DNA of 64,000 nucleotides, from contig NZ_AP022574.1 in assembly GCF_010729305.1 (NCBI RefSeq), forward strand, positions 3,472,001 to 3,536,000, read 5' to 3'. Positions 26,407 through 36,615 of the stretch are shown here, piece by piece; position 1 is the stretch's first letter; every line of letters starts with the position of its first letter. The notes below the pieces were generated by a model. That model was given only the letters and a program-made list of their open reading frames with translations, was not told the DNA's origin and did no database searches. This stretch comes from Mycolicibacterium psychrotolerans (GTDB lineage: Bacteria > Actinomycetota > Actinomycetes > Mycobacteriales > Mycobacteriaceae). The position numbers and the translations under genes were made by a program.

Positions 26407-26418
26407 GTTACATGTAAC
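26407..26418. promoter_or_regulatory. Palindromic operator before mazE
   Basis: GTTACATGTAAC is a perfect 12-base palindrome placed 8 bases upstream of the antitoxin start, where type II antitoxins normally bind their own promoter. Confidence 0.5.
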
Positions 26419-26618
26419 GTCGAGTCCGGCCAGCTCGATCGTCAGATCGGCCGGTGCGGCGAACAAACCTCCGCCACTTCCCCGCGGCATCTCTACTGTT
26501 TCACTATCCCAAGCAGGGAGGAATACGGCGGAATCGAATATGGCGGATCACCAGTGAGAGTGCACCGTATCACGTTGTTTACCAACGTCTTTCGTCCCAT
26601 GTGGTGACCGCGCAGCGC

Positions 26619-26930
26619 TCAGAGATCGAGGACGACGCGTAGGGCTGCATCGACGCGCCGCATTTCGTCGAAGCTGAGGAACCCGACGCTCTTGCCGAGC
26701 CGGCCAGGATCTATCGCTGCAGTCTGTTCAGCAAGCACCCGGGTGTTGAGGCCGCCGATTTCAACTTCGGGTCGGAAGCTGGCGGCACGAGCCGACGTGG
26801 ACGTCGGTGCAACCAGCCAGGTCGACAGTGGCAATTGATCTGACTGAATAACGACGGCGTAGCGGAAACCGGCCTGTTCGTGACTGCGGCTACCCCGCGG
26901 GGCATGCAACTGAAAAACCTCACCACGCAC
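26619..26930 (-). CDS. mazF: Second MazF-family toxin
   Basis: 103 aa from a GTG at 26930 that overlaps the antitoxin stop by 11 bases. MazF features are visible: VRGEVFQLHAPRGSRSHEQ, FRYAVVIQSDQLPLSTWLV, then STSARAASFRPEV and VLAEQTAAIDPGRLGKSVG, the usual order of the MazF barrel strands. A longer reading frame reaches 27044 but would overlap most of the antitoxin, so the GTG is preferred. Not closely similar to the first MazF in this window, so the two modules are independent. Confidence 0.88.
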   Translation of the reverse strand: MRGEVFQLHAPRGSRSHEQAGFRYAVVIQSDQLPLSTWLVAPTSTSARAASFRPEVEIGGLNTRVLAEQTAAIDPGRLGKSVGFLSFDEMRRVDAALRVVLDL

Positions 26931-27153
26931 GCAGGGTCTCCATATCGCGCAGCACCTGCATGGCCTCCGCACGATCGGACTCGTCTTCGGCAAGGCGCTC
27001 TGCCTCGGCGCGAATCGCCGCGCGGGCCTTCCGGCGTGCGGCATCGATCAGAGCAGATCGAACGGCCGCGGACACAGCGGTGCCGTCTTTGGTCAAGACC
27101 TCCAGCGCCTTCGAGGTGTCTTCGTCGGGCCGGAAGGTAATCGTGTCAGCCAT
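26920..27153 (-). CDS. mazE: Antitoxin partner of second MazF
   Basis: 77 aa. MADTITFRPDEDTSKALEVL with an alternating N-terminal strand and helices typical of a ribbon-helix-helix DNA-binding antitoxin, then a charged helix (ARRKARAAIRAEAERLAEDE) as toxin-binding tail. The gene overlaps the downstream mazF by 11 bases. Assignment as antitoxin rests on fold pattern plus linkage. Confidence 0.85.
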   Translation of the reverse strand: MADTITFRPDEDTSKALEVLTKDGTAVSAAVRSALIDAARRKARAAIRAEAERLAEDESDRAEAMQVLRDMETLRAW

Positions 27154-27188
27154 AGCGACAGTGTACGACGATTTGTAAGACAGTCGCT
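27154..27188. promoter_or_regulatory. Inverted repeat upstream of second antitoxin
   Basis: AGCGAC (27154-27159) and GTCGCT (27183-27188) form an inverted repeat spanning 35 bases immediately before the antitoxin ATG at 27153. Likely promoter/operator space of this module; the arms are short, so chance is not excluded. Confidence 0.3.
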
Positions 27189-27250
27189 GGGTTCGTCCTC
27201 TTGATTGTTCTCGGTACAGGTCGAGCTTCGATCTCCACTCGCCCGAATCA

Positions 27251-27267
27251 CGCTATAACAGCTAGCG
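27251..27267. promoter_or_regulatory. Inverted repeat upstream of vapB
   Basis: CGCTA (27251-27255) and TAGCG (27263-27267) flank a 7-base centre, 33 bases before the vapB start. Candidate VapBC operator. Confidence 0.3.
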
Positions 27268-27287
27268 CGAAGAGCGGGTTTTGAGAA

Positions 27288-27293
27288 TACTCT
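27288..27293 (+). promoter_or_regulatory. -10 element of probable leaderless vapB promoter
   Basis: TACTCT fits the mycobacterial TANNNT -10 consensus and ends 7 bases before the ATG at 27301. That spacing would place the transcription start at the A of the start codon, a common leaderless arrangement in mycobacteria. No ribosome site precedes this ATG. Confidence 0.5.
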
Positions 27294-27300
27294 GGTGGCT

Positions 27301-27546
27301 ATGAATGTGGAAAAGGTATCCAGCACCGACGCCAAGAATCGGCTCAACGCGCTCCTTGCCGATGTGGAACGAACCGGCAAGACGGTCATCATCACCAACC
27401 ACGGTCGCGATGTCGCGCGCCTGGTGCCCGCCACCCCGACCCCACGGACGTTCGGTCAACTACCGAACCTGTCCGTCCCTGCAGATTTTGACGAGCCGTT
27501 GCCCGATTCCGAGCTTGCGCGCTGGGAGGGTGAGGAGTCGTCGTGA
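27301..27546 (+). CDS. vapB: VapB/Phd-YefM family antitoxin
   Basis: 81 aa from ATG 27301 (a GTG at 27295 is also in frame). VEKVSSTDAKNRLNALLADV is the Phd/YefM dimerisation core, followed by KTVIITNHGRDVARLVP, then an acidic tail for toxin binding. It overlaps the PIN-domain gene by GTGA. The TACTCT element 7 bases upstream of the ATG points to leaderless transcription starting at this codon. Confidence 0.9.
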   Translation: MNVEKVSSTDAKNRLNALLADVERTGKTVIITNHGRDVARLVPATPTPRTFGQLPNLSVPADFDEPLPDSELARWEGEESS

Positions 27547-27932
27547 ATATCCTGCTGGACACACATGTTCTGCTCTGGCTGGTCAGTCAGCCAACCACGT
27601 TGGAGGCCGAGGTACTCGGCCAGCTCGCCGACCCCTCAGCCTCCGTGTGGGTGAGCGCGGCATCGGCTTGGGAGATCGCCACCAAGACGCGGCTTGGCCG
27701 GTTGGAGGGCTCCACACTGCTGGCGACCTGGGCCAGTCAGTTGGAGGCGATGCGGGTCGATGACCTGCCCATCGGTTCCGACGACGCGATCCTCGCCGGC
27801 CGACTGACCTGGGACCACCGCGACCCTTTCGATCGCGTCATCGTCGCCCAGGCGATACGTCGCAATTTCACGGTCGCGACCCGCGACGCGAAGATCCTCG
27901 CCGGGGCACTAACCCCGACTCTGAAAGTCTGA
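27543..27932 (+). CDS. vapC: VapC-type PIN-domain ribonuclease toxin
   Basis: 129 aa, GTG start overlapping the antitoxin stop. PIN-domain acidic residues are in place: Asp6 (ILLDTHVLLW), Glu44 (SAWEIATK), Asp94/Asp97 in DHRDPFDR and Asp115 in TRDAKIL, forming the metal site for RNA cleavage. WDHRDPFDRVIVAQA is characteristic of VapC of the type that carries a Phd-like antitoxin. Cytosolic toxin neutralised by the VapB upstream. Confidence 0.93.
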   Translation: MNILLDTHVLLWLVSQPTTLEAEVLGQLADPSASVWVSAASAWEIATKTRLGRLEGSTLLATWASQLEAMRVDDLPIGSDDAILAGRLTWDHRDPFDRVIVAQAIRRNFTVATRDAKILAGALTPTLKV

Positions 27933-28016
27933 AACTTGACTTCGGCGACGCCGTGGCGGCCGCCCGCCGCTTTGCGTCGAGTTGACTGAACCGCCTCGTC
28001 GATCAAGGGTTGGCCA

Positions 28017-28163
28017 TTAGTCCGTTTTGTCGTCGTCGCGGTGCGCAGCTTCGATCACCTCGGGCGGCGCCGGCTTCTGCAGCCAGGCCCTGATTCGCAG
28101 CAACCCACCGGCAACAGCACCGACCGCGAACACCGCGACGCCGATCCACACTGCAGAGGACAT
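28017..28163 (-). CDS. Small single-pass membrane protein
   Basis: 48 aa, absent from longer gene predictions. ATG at 28163 opens a frame with one hydrophobic segment (residues about 4-23, SSAVWIGVAVFAVGAVAGGL) followed by a positively charged RIRAWLQKP, then an acidic C-terminal tail (HRDDDKTD). The pattern of an N-out or N-in anchor with a charged cytosolic tail is typical of short actinobacterial membrane peptides. No homologue is recognised and the ribosome site is weak, so translation is probable but not certain. Confidence 0.45.
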   Translation of the reverse strand: MSSAVWIGVAVFAVGAVAGGLLRIRAWLQKPAPPEVIEAAHRDDDKTD

Positions 28164-28326
28164 AGAGCAATTGTCCGTCTAAGTCGAGTCGTTTGCCGCC
28201 GGTTACGCACGACTCCCGGCCTACCGGTGCCCGGCGATTGTCCTCGAAGGCCTGCTGGTGTCTCGTTCCTGATACCCGCGTGCCCGCCGACCGCACAGAT
28301 GGCGCGGCGTACGAGCGCACGGACGA

Positions 28327-28683
28327 TCAATCCGACGGCGGCTCGTACAGTTGGAGATCGTTGCCTTCGGAGTCCTTGAAGGAGGCGATTCGGCCCCAGG
28401 GATGGTCGCTGATGTCGCCGACGAACGACACACCTTCGCCCTTCAGCCGAGATACCTCATCCTCGAGACCGCCGTCTGGCCGGAAAGTCAGCAGCGCGCC
28501 GCCACCCCCGTCCGCCCCGGACGATTCGCGAGCGTTGAGGCCGACCATCAATCCGTTGGCATCCAACTCGGACCAATCGTCCGTCTCTCGTTTCACCTCG
28601 AGACCAAGTGTCTCGCCATAAAAGCCCAACGCCCGCTTCATGTCCTTGACCGGTAACCACACCGTTGCCACACCTGACGCCAT
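28327..28683 (-). CDS. VOC family (glyoxalase-like) protein
   Basis: 118 aa from ATG 28683, which has a GGAGG ribosome site. VATVWLPVKDMKRALGFYGE and TLGLEVKRETDDWSELDANG are the first module of a vicinal oxygen chelate fold, and WGRIASFKDSEGNDLQLYEP the last, where a metal-binding Glu would lie. One VOC unit only, so it should dimerise. It is divergent from an alpha/beta hydrolase (28834). Substrate unknown. A longer frame running back to 29649 is antisense to the hydrolase and is not used. Confidence 0.85.
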   Translation of the reverse strand: MASGVATVWLPVKDMKRALGFYGETLGLEVKRETDDWSELDANGLMVGLNARESSGADGGGGALLTFRPDGGLEDEVSRLKGEGVSFVGDISDHPWGRIASFKDSEGNDLQLYEPPSD

Positions 28684-28833
28684 TTCCTGCCACCTCCATC
28701 TCCGATGTTGCCGAACGCCAAGTGCGATACCCCTTGACGTCATCGTGAGTCCGGGCGAATTGTGACGTCTCGATGACTCGTCGCTCGGGCGGTGCGGCGA
28801 TGAGTTTCCTGTAATAAAAGGGTCAACTCCGGC

Positions 28834-29676
28834 ATGACCACCACAGACGGCCTCATCTCCCGCTCGCTCGACGTTCCCGGCGCTCGCCTGCATTACGAGG
28901 TCCGCGGCTCCGGTCCCCTGTTGCTCGTCGTCGGTTCGCCGATGACGGCCGCAGAGTTCGCTCCCCTGGCTCACGCCCTGGCCGGTGACCGCACCGTCGT
29001 CACCTACGACCCGCGCGGCTTCGGGAGCAGCCCGGTCGACGATCCCGACGGCCCGTCGACCCCCGAACTCCGAGCCGATGACGTGGCGGCGATCCTCGAC
29101 GATCTCGGCGCGGCCTCGGCCGACGTGTTCGGGTCCAGCGGAGGAGCCGTCACCGGTCTTGCGTTGGTGGCCCGGTTCCCGGGCCGGGTGCGCACGTTGA
29201 TCGCGCACGAGCCGCCACTGCTGGAACTGCTGCCCGACGCCCAGGAACAGCGAGCGGCAACCAAAGACATCACCGACACGTTCCTGTCCGACGGACTGCG
29301 CGCAGCGTGGATGAAGTTCATGGTGAACGCGGGATTCGACGTGGCCGCCCTCGGCTCCGATCCTGCTGGGCAACCCGAGTCGCAGGGCGAACCGATGGAC
29401 CCCGAACGCGAACTCGCCGAGGGCGCCCGCTTCTTCGTGCACGACCTGGCGCAGACGACGCAGTACGTTCCCGACTTCGAGGCATTGCGGGCATCGACGT
29501 CGCGCATTGTCATCGGGCTCGGAGCCGAGTCCGGCCACCTGCTGACCCACCGGACGTCCGTTGCCCTCGCGGAGCGACTCGGCCTGCACACCACCGAGTT
29601 CCCCGGCGATCACGGTGGATTCATGAGCGCCCCAGGTGAGTTCGCACATCGCCTGCGCGAGATCCTCGCGGCCTGA
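28834..29676 (+). CDS. Alpha/beta hydrolase
   Basis: 280 aa. VPGARLHYEVRGSGPLLLVV opens the fold; the nucleophile elbow is GSSGG at 100-104 (Ser102), preceded by DVF, and GDHGGF near the C-terminus supplies His of the triad. The sequence LLLVVGSPMTAAEFAPLA contains the oxyanion region. Cytosolic, no signal peptide. Divergent from the VOC-family gene. Substrate cannot be told; hydrolases of this type in mycobacteria include lipid- and carbohydrate-ester hydrolases. Confidence 0.9.
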   Translation: MTTTDGLISRSLDVPGARLHYEVRGSGPLLLVVGSPMTAAEFAPLAHALAGDRTVVTYDPRGFGSSPVDDPDGPSTPELRADDVAAILDDLGAASADVFGSSGGAVTGLALVARFPGRVRTLIAHEPPLLELLPDAQEQRAATKDITDTFLSDGLRAAWMKFMVNAGFDVAALGSDPAGQPESQGEPMDPERELAEGARFFVHDLAQTTQYVPDFEALRASTSRIVIGLGAESGHLLTHRTSVALAERLGLHTTEFPGDHGGFMSAPGEFAHRLREILAA

Positions 29677-29708
29677 CGGGTCACGTCGCTCGTCGGGCCC
29701 GCCGGGGG

Positions 29709-31943
<2,235 letters not shown>

Positions 31944-32142
31944 CGCATCCCCTTCATCACGAAGCGGGCCCGCCGAATGGGCCTGCTCGGGTCGATCGCC
32001 CGGCTTCCCGCTACGGCGCTACGTAAACGCGGTCGCGCCGTTGGAGCCGGAGAACACCGTCGACGTGGTCCGCCCGGTGACCGAGTTCCTCGTCCGAATC
32101 CCCGCGGGCGCCCCGGCCGCCCCGCCTGACCCCCGGCGCGGG

Positions 32143-32535
32143 TCAGGTCGCAGGCAGAGCCCACCGCCATTCGTGGTGGACGTCCCAGCCGTCCACCACC
32201 TCCACCAATGCCATGACTCCAGTGGGATAAACGAGGGACACCAGCCATCGGCGCGAGCCGCCCTCGCTAACGGAAAAGCCCGCCTTCAAGAATCGCTTGA
32301 GCCACTTGATCTCCAGCTGGTCGCGCCGGAAATCAAACGCCGGAACCGTCTGACCCGCTTGAAGCCGAGACCTGAGATCTGAGATCTCCAAGGCCTTCTC
32401 GACCCACTTCGAGTACTCCTTGACTGTGCAGCGCAAAGTGTCATCGGTGAGTTCGAGCGCGGCTCGCGTTGAGAGCGGGTTGAGGCGGCTCTTCACCAAG
32501 TAGACCTCGGCGCGGGGTGGTGGCGACAGGGTCAT
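32143..32535 (-). CDS. Conserved hypothetical protein
   Basis: 130 aa from ATG at 32535. Pattern of mixed strands and helices: VYLVKSRLNPLSTRAALELT, VPAFDFRRDQLEIKWLKRFL and RRWLVSLVYPTGVMALVEVV. Strand-rich with two basic segments, compatible with a small PH-like fold, but not identifiable by eye. No signal peptide or membrane segment. It stands alone between katE and an LLM oxidoreductase. The nearest start may be further upstream at 32577; the first Met after a Pro-rich lead is used. Confidence 0.55.
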   Translation of the reverse strand: MTLSPPPRAEVYLVKSRLNPLSTRAALELTDDTLRCTVKEYSKWVEKALEISDLRSRLQAGQTVPAFDFRRDQLEIKWLKRFLKAGFSVSEGGSRRWLVSLVYPTGVMALVEVVDGWDVHHEWRWALPAT

Positions 32536-32736
32536 TTCAGGGCTTCGAACGCACGAGAAGACTTGCTGGCACGTCACCTACTCTCCCAGTCGGCAGTCAG
32601 CCATGGAAGGTGGCCCGCCACGACCGCGTCTGGCGGGCCGCGCTCATCGGCGGCGTCCCGCCTATGCCGTTCCGGAATAAACCCCACGCCGGTGAACTTG
32701 GCTCTGGAGTCGCCCTCTCCCGACCCAGGAGCATCC

Positions 32737-33546
32737 ATGACCCGTCCCATCCGCGTCGCCGTCCAGATCCAACCCGGCGGTACGCCCGACTACGCCACGT
32801 GGCGCGATGCCGTCCTGGCCGCCGACGACCTCGGCGTCGACGTCATCTTCGGCTACGACCACTTCCACCGCCCGGCGATGAAGGGCATCGTCGACGGCAA
32901 GCCGGTCATGTTCGACGAGCAGCCCGACGTCGCCAACTTCGAGGGCTGGACCGCGCTCGCGTCCTGGGGCGAGATCACCACCCACGCGGAGATCGGGCTT
33001 CTCGTCACCGGTGTCGGCTACCGCAACCCCGACCTGCTCGCCGACATGGCACGCACCGTCGACCACATCAGCGGCGGCCGCCTCATCCTCGGCCTCGGCG
33101 CGGGATGGTACGAAAAGGACTACACCACCTACGGTTACGACTTCGGTACCTTCGGCTCCCGCTTCGATCTGTTCGACGAGAGCCTGATCCGCATCGAGAA
33201 CCGGCTCGCCGCACTGATTCCGCCGCCCGTGCGCAAAATTCCGATCCTCATCGGCGGTACGGGCCCTAAGCGTTCGCTGCCCGCCGTTGCCCGGCACGCC
33301 GACATCTGGCACGCCTTCCAGGACCTGGATGCGTTCCGCAGGTCCAGCGACCGCGTCGACGAGCTGGCAGCGACGTTCGGCCGCAACGGCGCCGATATCG
33401 AACGCTCGACGCTGTGGCAGGACGAACGCAGCGCCGATGCGTTCCGCGAGGCAGGGGTCACGTTGTTCCAGACCGAACTCACCGCCGACGACGGCTACGA
33501 CCTCACGTCTCTCAAGGAGGTTGTCGCCTGGCGGGACAACGGGTGA
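32737..33546 (+). CDS. LLM-class F420-dependent oxidoreductase
   Basis: 269 aa, with an AGGAG ribosome site. RVAVQIQPGGTPDYATWRDA opens the TIM barrel; VDVIFGYDHFHRP, LLVTGVGYRNPDLLADMART, and GGRLILGLGAGWYEKDY are the usual luciferase-like monooxygenase signatures, and KIPILIGGTGPKRSLPAVAR is the conserved late strand. Mycobacterial members use F420 more often than FMN. The reaction is unknown. A long upstream frame is ignored since its N-terminal 58 residues lack family similarity. Confidence 0.92.
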   Translation: MTRPIRVAVQIQPGGTPDYATWRDAVLAADDLGVDVIFGYDHFHRPAMKGIVDGKPVMFDEQPDVANFEGWTALASWGEITTHAEIGLLVTGVGYRNPDLLADMARTVDHISGGRLILGLGAGWYEKDYTTYGYDFGTFGSRFDLFDESLIRIENRLAALIPPPVRKIPILIGGTGPKRSLPAVARHADIWHAFQDLDAFRRSSDRVDELAATFGRNGADIERSTLWQDERSADAFREAGVTLFQTELTADDGYDLTSLKEVVAWRDNG

Positions 33547-33707
33547 CCCATGGTCACAGCTGATCAAGTAATGGTGTCGCGAACCTGGCAATAAGCTCCT
33601 GCGTATTGCTCTGCTGCCCAGGGGTTCTCGACTACCGACCCGCAGCCAGTAAGGGCGTCCTCGCCTGCTTGACTTCGGCTCGCTCTCCGCTGTGCAACGA
33701 TGCAGGA

Positions 33708-35420
33708 ATGGATCCCGTCGCCGAGTTCGACTTCGTCATCGTCGGAGCAGGCAGTGCGGGCTGCCTGCTTGCCAATCGGCTCAGCGCAAACCCCGATCAC
33801 CGCGTGCTCTTGGTCGAGGCCGGCGGCAGAGACGACTGGTTCTGGATCAAGGTGCCGGTGGGCTATCTGTACACCATTGCCAACCCCCGCACCGACTGGT
33901 GCTTCATGACTGAGGCCGATCCCGGTCTGGCCGGTCGCAGCATCCTCTACGCGCGCGGCCGCGTGATCGGCGGCTGCTCATCGATCAACGCCATGATCCA
34001 TATGCGTGGGCAGGCCAGCGATTACGAACTGTGGGCGCAAGCCACCGGTGACGAGCGATGGCTTTGGGGTGGCCCAGACCGTCCGGGCGAGACACTGGCG
34101 ATCTACAAGGAGTTGGAAGACTACTTCGGCGGGGCCGACGACTGGCACGGCTCCGGTGGCGAGATCCGGGTCGAGCGGCCGCGGGTGCGCTGGAAGATTC
34201 TGGACGCCTGGCAGGCCGCTGCAGCCCAACGCGGCATCGAGCCGATCGATGAGTTCAACCGGGGCGACAACTCCGGCAGTGCGTATTTTCATGTCAACCA
34301 GCGGCGCGGTCGGCGCTGGTCGATGGCCGATGCTTTCCTACACCCCATCATCCACCGCCCCAATCTCACCGTGTATCCACAGACCCAGGCCATGCAGCTG
34401 CTGATGGACGATCAGGTCCACGAAGATCAGCGTCGCGGTGCCTGGACCACGGCGCAGCACCGCGTCACTGGTCTACGGCTGCTCAAAGACGGCCAGATGG
34501 TCGACGTTCGCGCCCGCCGGGAGGTGATCCTGAGTGCTGGAGCCATTGGTTCGCCGCATCTGATGCAGGTCTCGGGTCTAGGCCCGGCCGGGCTGCTCGC
34601 CCAGCATCATGTGCCGGTGGCCGTCGATCTGCCGGGAGTCGGCGCAAACCTCCAGGACCATTTGCAGCTGCGAACGGTCTACCGCGTCCGAGGCGCGCGA
34701 ACCGTCAACACGCTGTACCGGAACTGGATCACCCGTGCGGGCATGGGAATTCAGTACCTGCTGCTGCGATCAGGACCCATGACGATGCCGCCGTCCACAC
34801 TGGGGGCTTTCGCCAAGAGCGACCCCGCGCTGGCCAGCCCCGACTTGGAGTGGCATGTGCAGCCTTTGTCTCTGGCGAAGTTCGGCGAACCTCTGCACCC
34901 GTTCGGCGCCATCACCCCCTCGGTCTGCAACCTGCGACCGACCTCGCGTGGTCATGTACGAATGGCCAGTTCGGATCCGCTGACCAACCCGAAGATCCTC
35001 TGCAACTACCTGTCCACAGATGCCGATCGTGACGTCGCGGTGCGCGGCCTCCAGATGGCCCGGCAGATCATGGCGGCGCCGGCACTCGCCCGCTACTCGC
35101 CGGAAGAGATGCTTCCCGGCTCCCGAGTGGTGACAGACGACGAGCTGCAGATCGCAGCCCGTGAGTTGGGCACCACCATCTTCCACCCGGTTGGCACCTG
35201 TGCGATGGGTGCGTTCGACACACGCGGTCTGCCACGGTCGGCCGCCACGGTTCTTGACACCGATTGCCGTGTGTTCGGCGTCGCCGGGCTCCGCGTGGCT
35301 GATGCTTCGGCGATGCCCACGATCACTTCTGGGAACACCAACGCGCCGGTCATGCTGATCGCAGAGCGCGCAGCGCGGGCGATCCTGGGGTCCCTGAAGA
35401 GGACGGAGCGGACGCACTGA
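33708..35420 (+). CDS. GMC-family oxidoreductase (choline dehydrogenase-like)
   Basis: 570 aa. FAD motif FVIVGAGSAGCLLANRLS at residues 8-25 with VLLVEAGG; GMC signatures YARGRVIGGCSSINAMIHMR and VILSAGAIGSPHLMQVSGLG; catalytic HPVGTCAMG and the following NTNAPVMLIAERAA with His/Asn. Such enzymes oxidise primary alcohols such as choline or sugars. ATG at 33708 is chosen because the FAD motif should begin within about ten residues; no ribosome site is striking. It runs alone, followed by two gene remnants. Confidence 0.95.
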   Translation: MDPVAEFDFVIVGAGSAGCLLANRLSANPDHRVLLVEAGGRDDWFWIKVPVGYLYTIANPRTDWCFMTEADPGLAGRSILYARGRVIGGCSSINAMIHMRGQASDYELWAQATGDERWLWGGPDRPGETLAIYKELEDYFGGADDWHGSGGEIRVERPRVRWKILDAWQAAAAQRGIEPIDEFNRGDNSGSAYFHVNQRRGRRWSMADAFLHPIIHRPNLTVYPQTQAMQLLMDDQVHEDQRRGAWTTAQHRVTGLRLLKDGQMVDVRARREVILSAGAIGSPHLMQVSGLGPAGLLAQHHVPVAVDLPGVGANLQDHLQLRTVYRVRGARTVNTLYRNWITRAGMGIQYLLLRSGPMTMPPSTLGAFAKSDPALASPDLEWHVQPLSLAKFGEPLHPFGAITPSVCNLRPTSRGHVRMASSDPLTNPKILCNYLSTDADRDVAVRGLQMARQIMAAPALARYSPEEMLPGSRVVTDDELQIAARELGTTIFHPVGTCAMGAFDTRGLPRSAATVLDTDCRVFGVAGLRVADASAMPTITSGNTNAPVMLIAERAARAILGSLKRTERTH

Positions 35421-35428
35421 AGGTTGGG

Positions 35429-35585
35429 TTATCCGCTGGGGACTCGAAGCTCGGTCGCCAACGTCTCTTGGCAGGGCCACGACGCCAACAGAGCCAGATT
35501 GTCGGCGGTCGGTCCGCCCGCCGCTGCTGTGTAGACGTTCACATGCAGGCCAGGGTCGGTGGGCAGATCCATGAACTCGAGCGCG
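35429..35585 (-). pseudogene. C-terminal remnant of an MmyB-type XRE regulator
   Basis: On the minus strand the sequence reads EFMDLPTDPGLHVNVYTAAA, continuing into a segment that ends with LALLASWPCQETLATELRV before a stop at 35429. This is the conserved end of the MmyB-like ligand-binding domain of XRE regulators. The rest of the gene, including the DNA-binding domain, is missing. The upstream edge abuts the start of an unrelated SDR gene on the same strand. Confidence 0.6.
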
Positions 35586-35685
35586 CGATCATCATCCCGA
35601 TGCCTCTGGTGCCGCCGGTGACCAGGCCGCGCTTGCCACTCAGGTCGAAACGATTTGCATGAGTTGTGAATTGGTTGGCTGGCAC
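35586..35685 (-). pseudogene. N-terminal remnant of a short-chain dehydrogenase
   Basis: From GTG 35685 the minus strand reads MPANQFTTHANRFDLSGKRG then LVTGGTRGIGMMIAR, the TGxxxGxG cofactor motif of an SDR, and then breaks off into the MmyB remnant in another frame. Only about 34 residues remain. The two fragments suggest one deletion that removed most of both genes. Confidence 0.6.
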
Positions 35686-35897
35686 ATATCGCCTTTCGTT
35701 ATGGCCGGACAGGACCGCCAGTTGATGCCTTCTCACCTTCGGTCCCAAGCTAGGCGGTATCTCCGACGCCAAGGAGATCCCCGTGGTGCGGGTAATGTCA
35801 GAGTCCCCCTTTGCCGGCGCCCCGCGATGAGTCTGACGAACCCCGCCGGTCAGTAGGTGTGTTCGTCTGGTCCATCCGATCACCGAAGGAATCGCAC

Positions 35898-36545
35898 ATG
35901 TCCCGCACCCGCGTCCACAATCTGAACATCTCCATCGACGGCTACGCCGCCGGCGAGTACGTGACGCTCGACGCGCCGATCGGCGGTGCCGAGCGGCTGT
36001 TCAGTGGATTCGATGGGCGCGCTATCCACGGGATCGACCGGGTGGACGCCCCGATCACGGTGGACCGCGCCCTCACCACCCTGTGGGGTCAGGGCGTCGG
36101 CGCCGAGATCATGGGACGTCGTAAGTTCGGCCCCCACGAGGGCGATTGGCCCGACGACGGGTGGCGCGGCTGGTGGGGTGACGAGCCACCGTTCCAGACA
36201 CCGGTCTTCGTCATGACCCACCACCCGCGCCCCGCGATCGACTTTGCCAACGGCACCAGCTTCCATTTCGTCGACGCGCCACCGCGCGAGGTATTGTGCC
36301 TGGCCCAGCGGGCTGCGAACGGTCGCGACGTCCGTCTCGGCGGAGGCCCGTCGACGGTGCGGCAATTCCTCGAGGCCGACCTCGTCGACTTCATGCACTT
36401 GGTCGTCGTGCCCGTGATCCTCGGGCGCGGCGTCTCCCTTTGGGAAGGCTTGAGCGGCGTCGAAGACCGCTTCACAATCGAGACCGTCACTTCGGCCGGC
36501 GGACTCACCCATCAGCTGTGGAACAGGAAGACCGTCGGCGGTTGA
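35898..36545 (+). CDS. RibD C-terminal/DHFR-like protein
   Basis: 215 aa. Begins VHNLNISIDGYAAGEYV and has AEIMGRRKFGPHEGDW, then TPVFVMTHHPRP and RDVRLGGGPSTVRQFLEADL, VDFMHLVVVPVILGRG, all in the order of the RibD C-terminal/dihydrofolate-reductase-like family. The real substrate of such stand-alone proteins is mostly unknown. Two paralogues occur at 38092 and 54276 in this window. Cytosolic; no neighbours in an operon. Confidence 0.9.
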   Translation: MSRTRVHNLNISIDGYAAGEYVTLDAPIGGAERLFSGFDGRAIHGIDRVDAPITVDRALTTLWGQGVGAEIMGRRKFGPHEGDWPDDGWRGWWGDEPPFQTPVFVMTHHPRPAIDFANGTSFHFVDAPPREVLCLAQRAANGRDVRLGGGPSTVRQFLEADLVDFMHLVVVPVILGRGVSLWEGLSGVEDRFTIETVTSAGGLTHQLWNRKTVGG

Positions 36546-36615
36546 GCACCAGTCAGACCGGGCACCCTCCGCCCGTTACACGCTGACCGAGCTCGCGGAC
36601 GAAAGAGGCCTCGAG

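Noticed and set aside
28327..29649. 440-codon extension of the VOC protein
   Set aside because: The extra N-terminal part is antisense to the alpha/beta hydrolase, while ATG 28683 has a good ribosome site and starts at the VOC fold.
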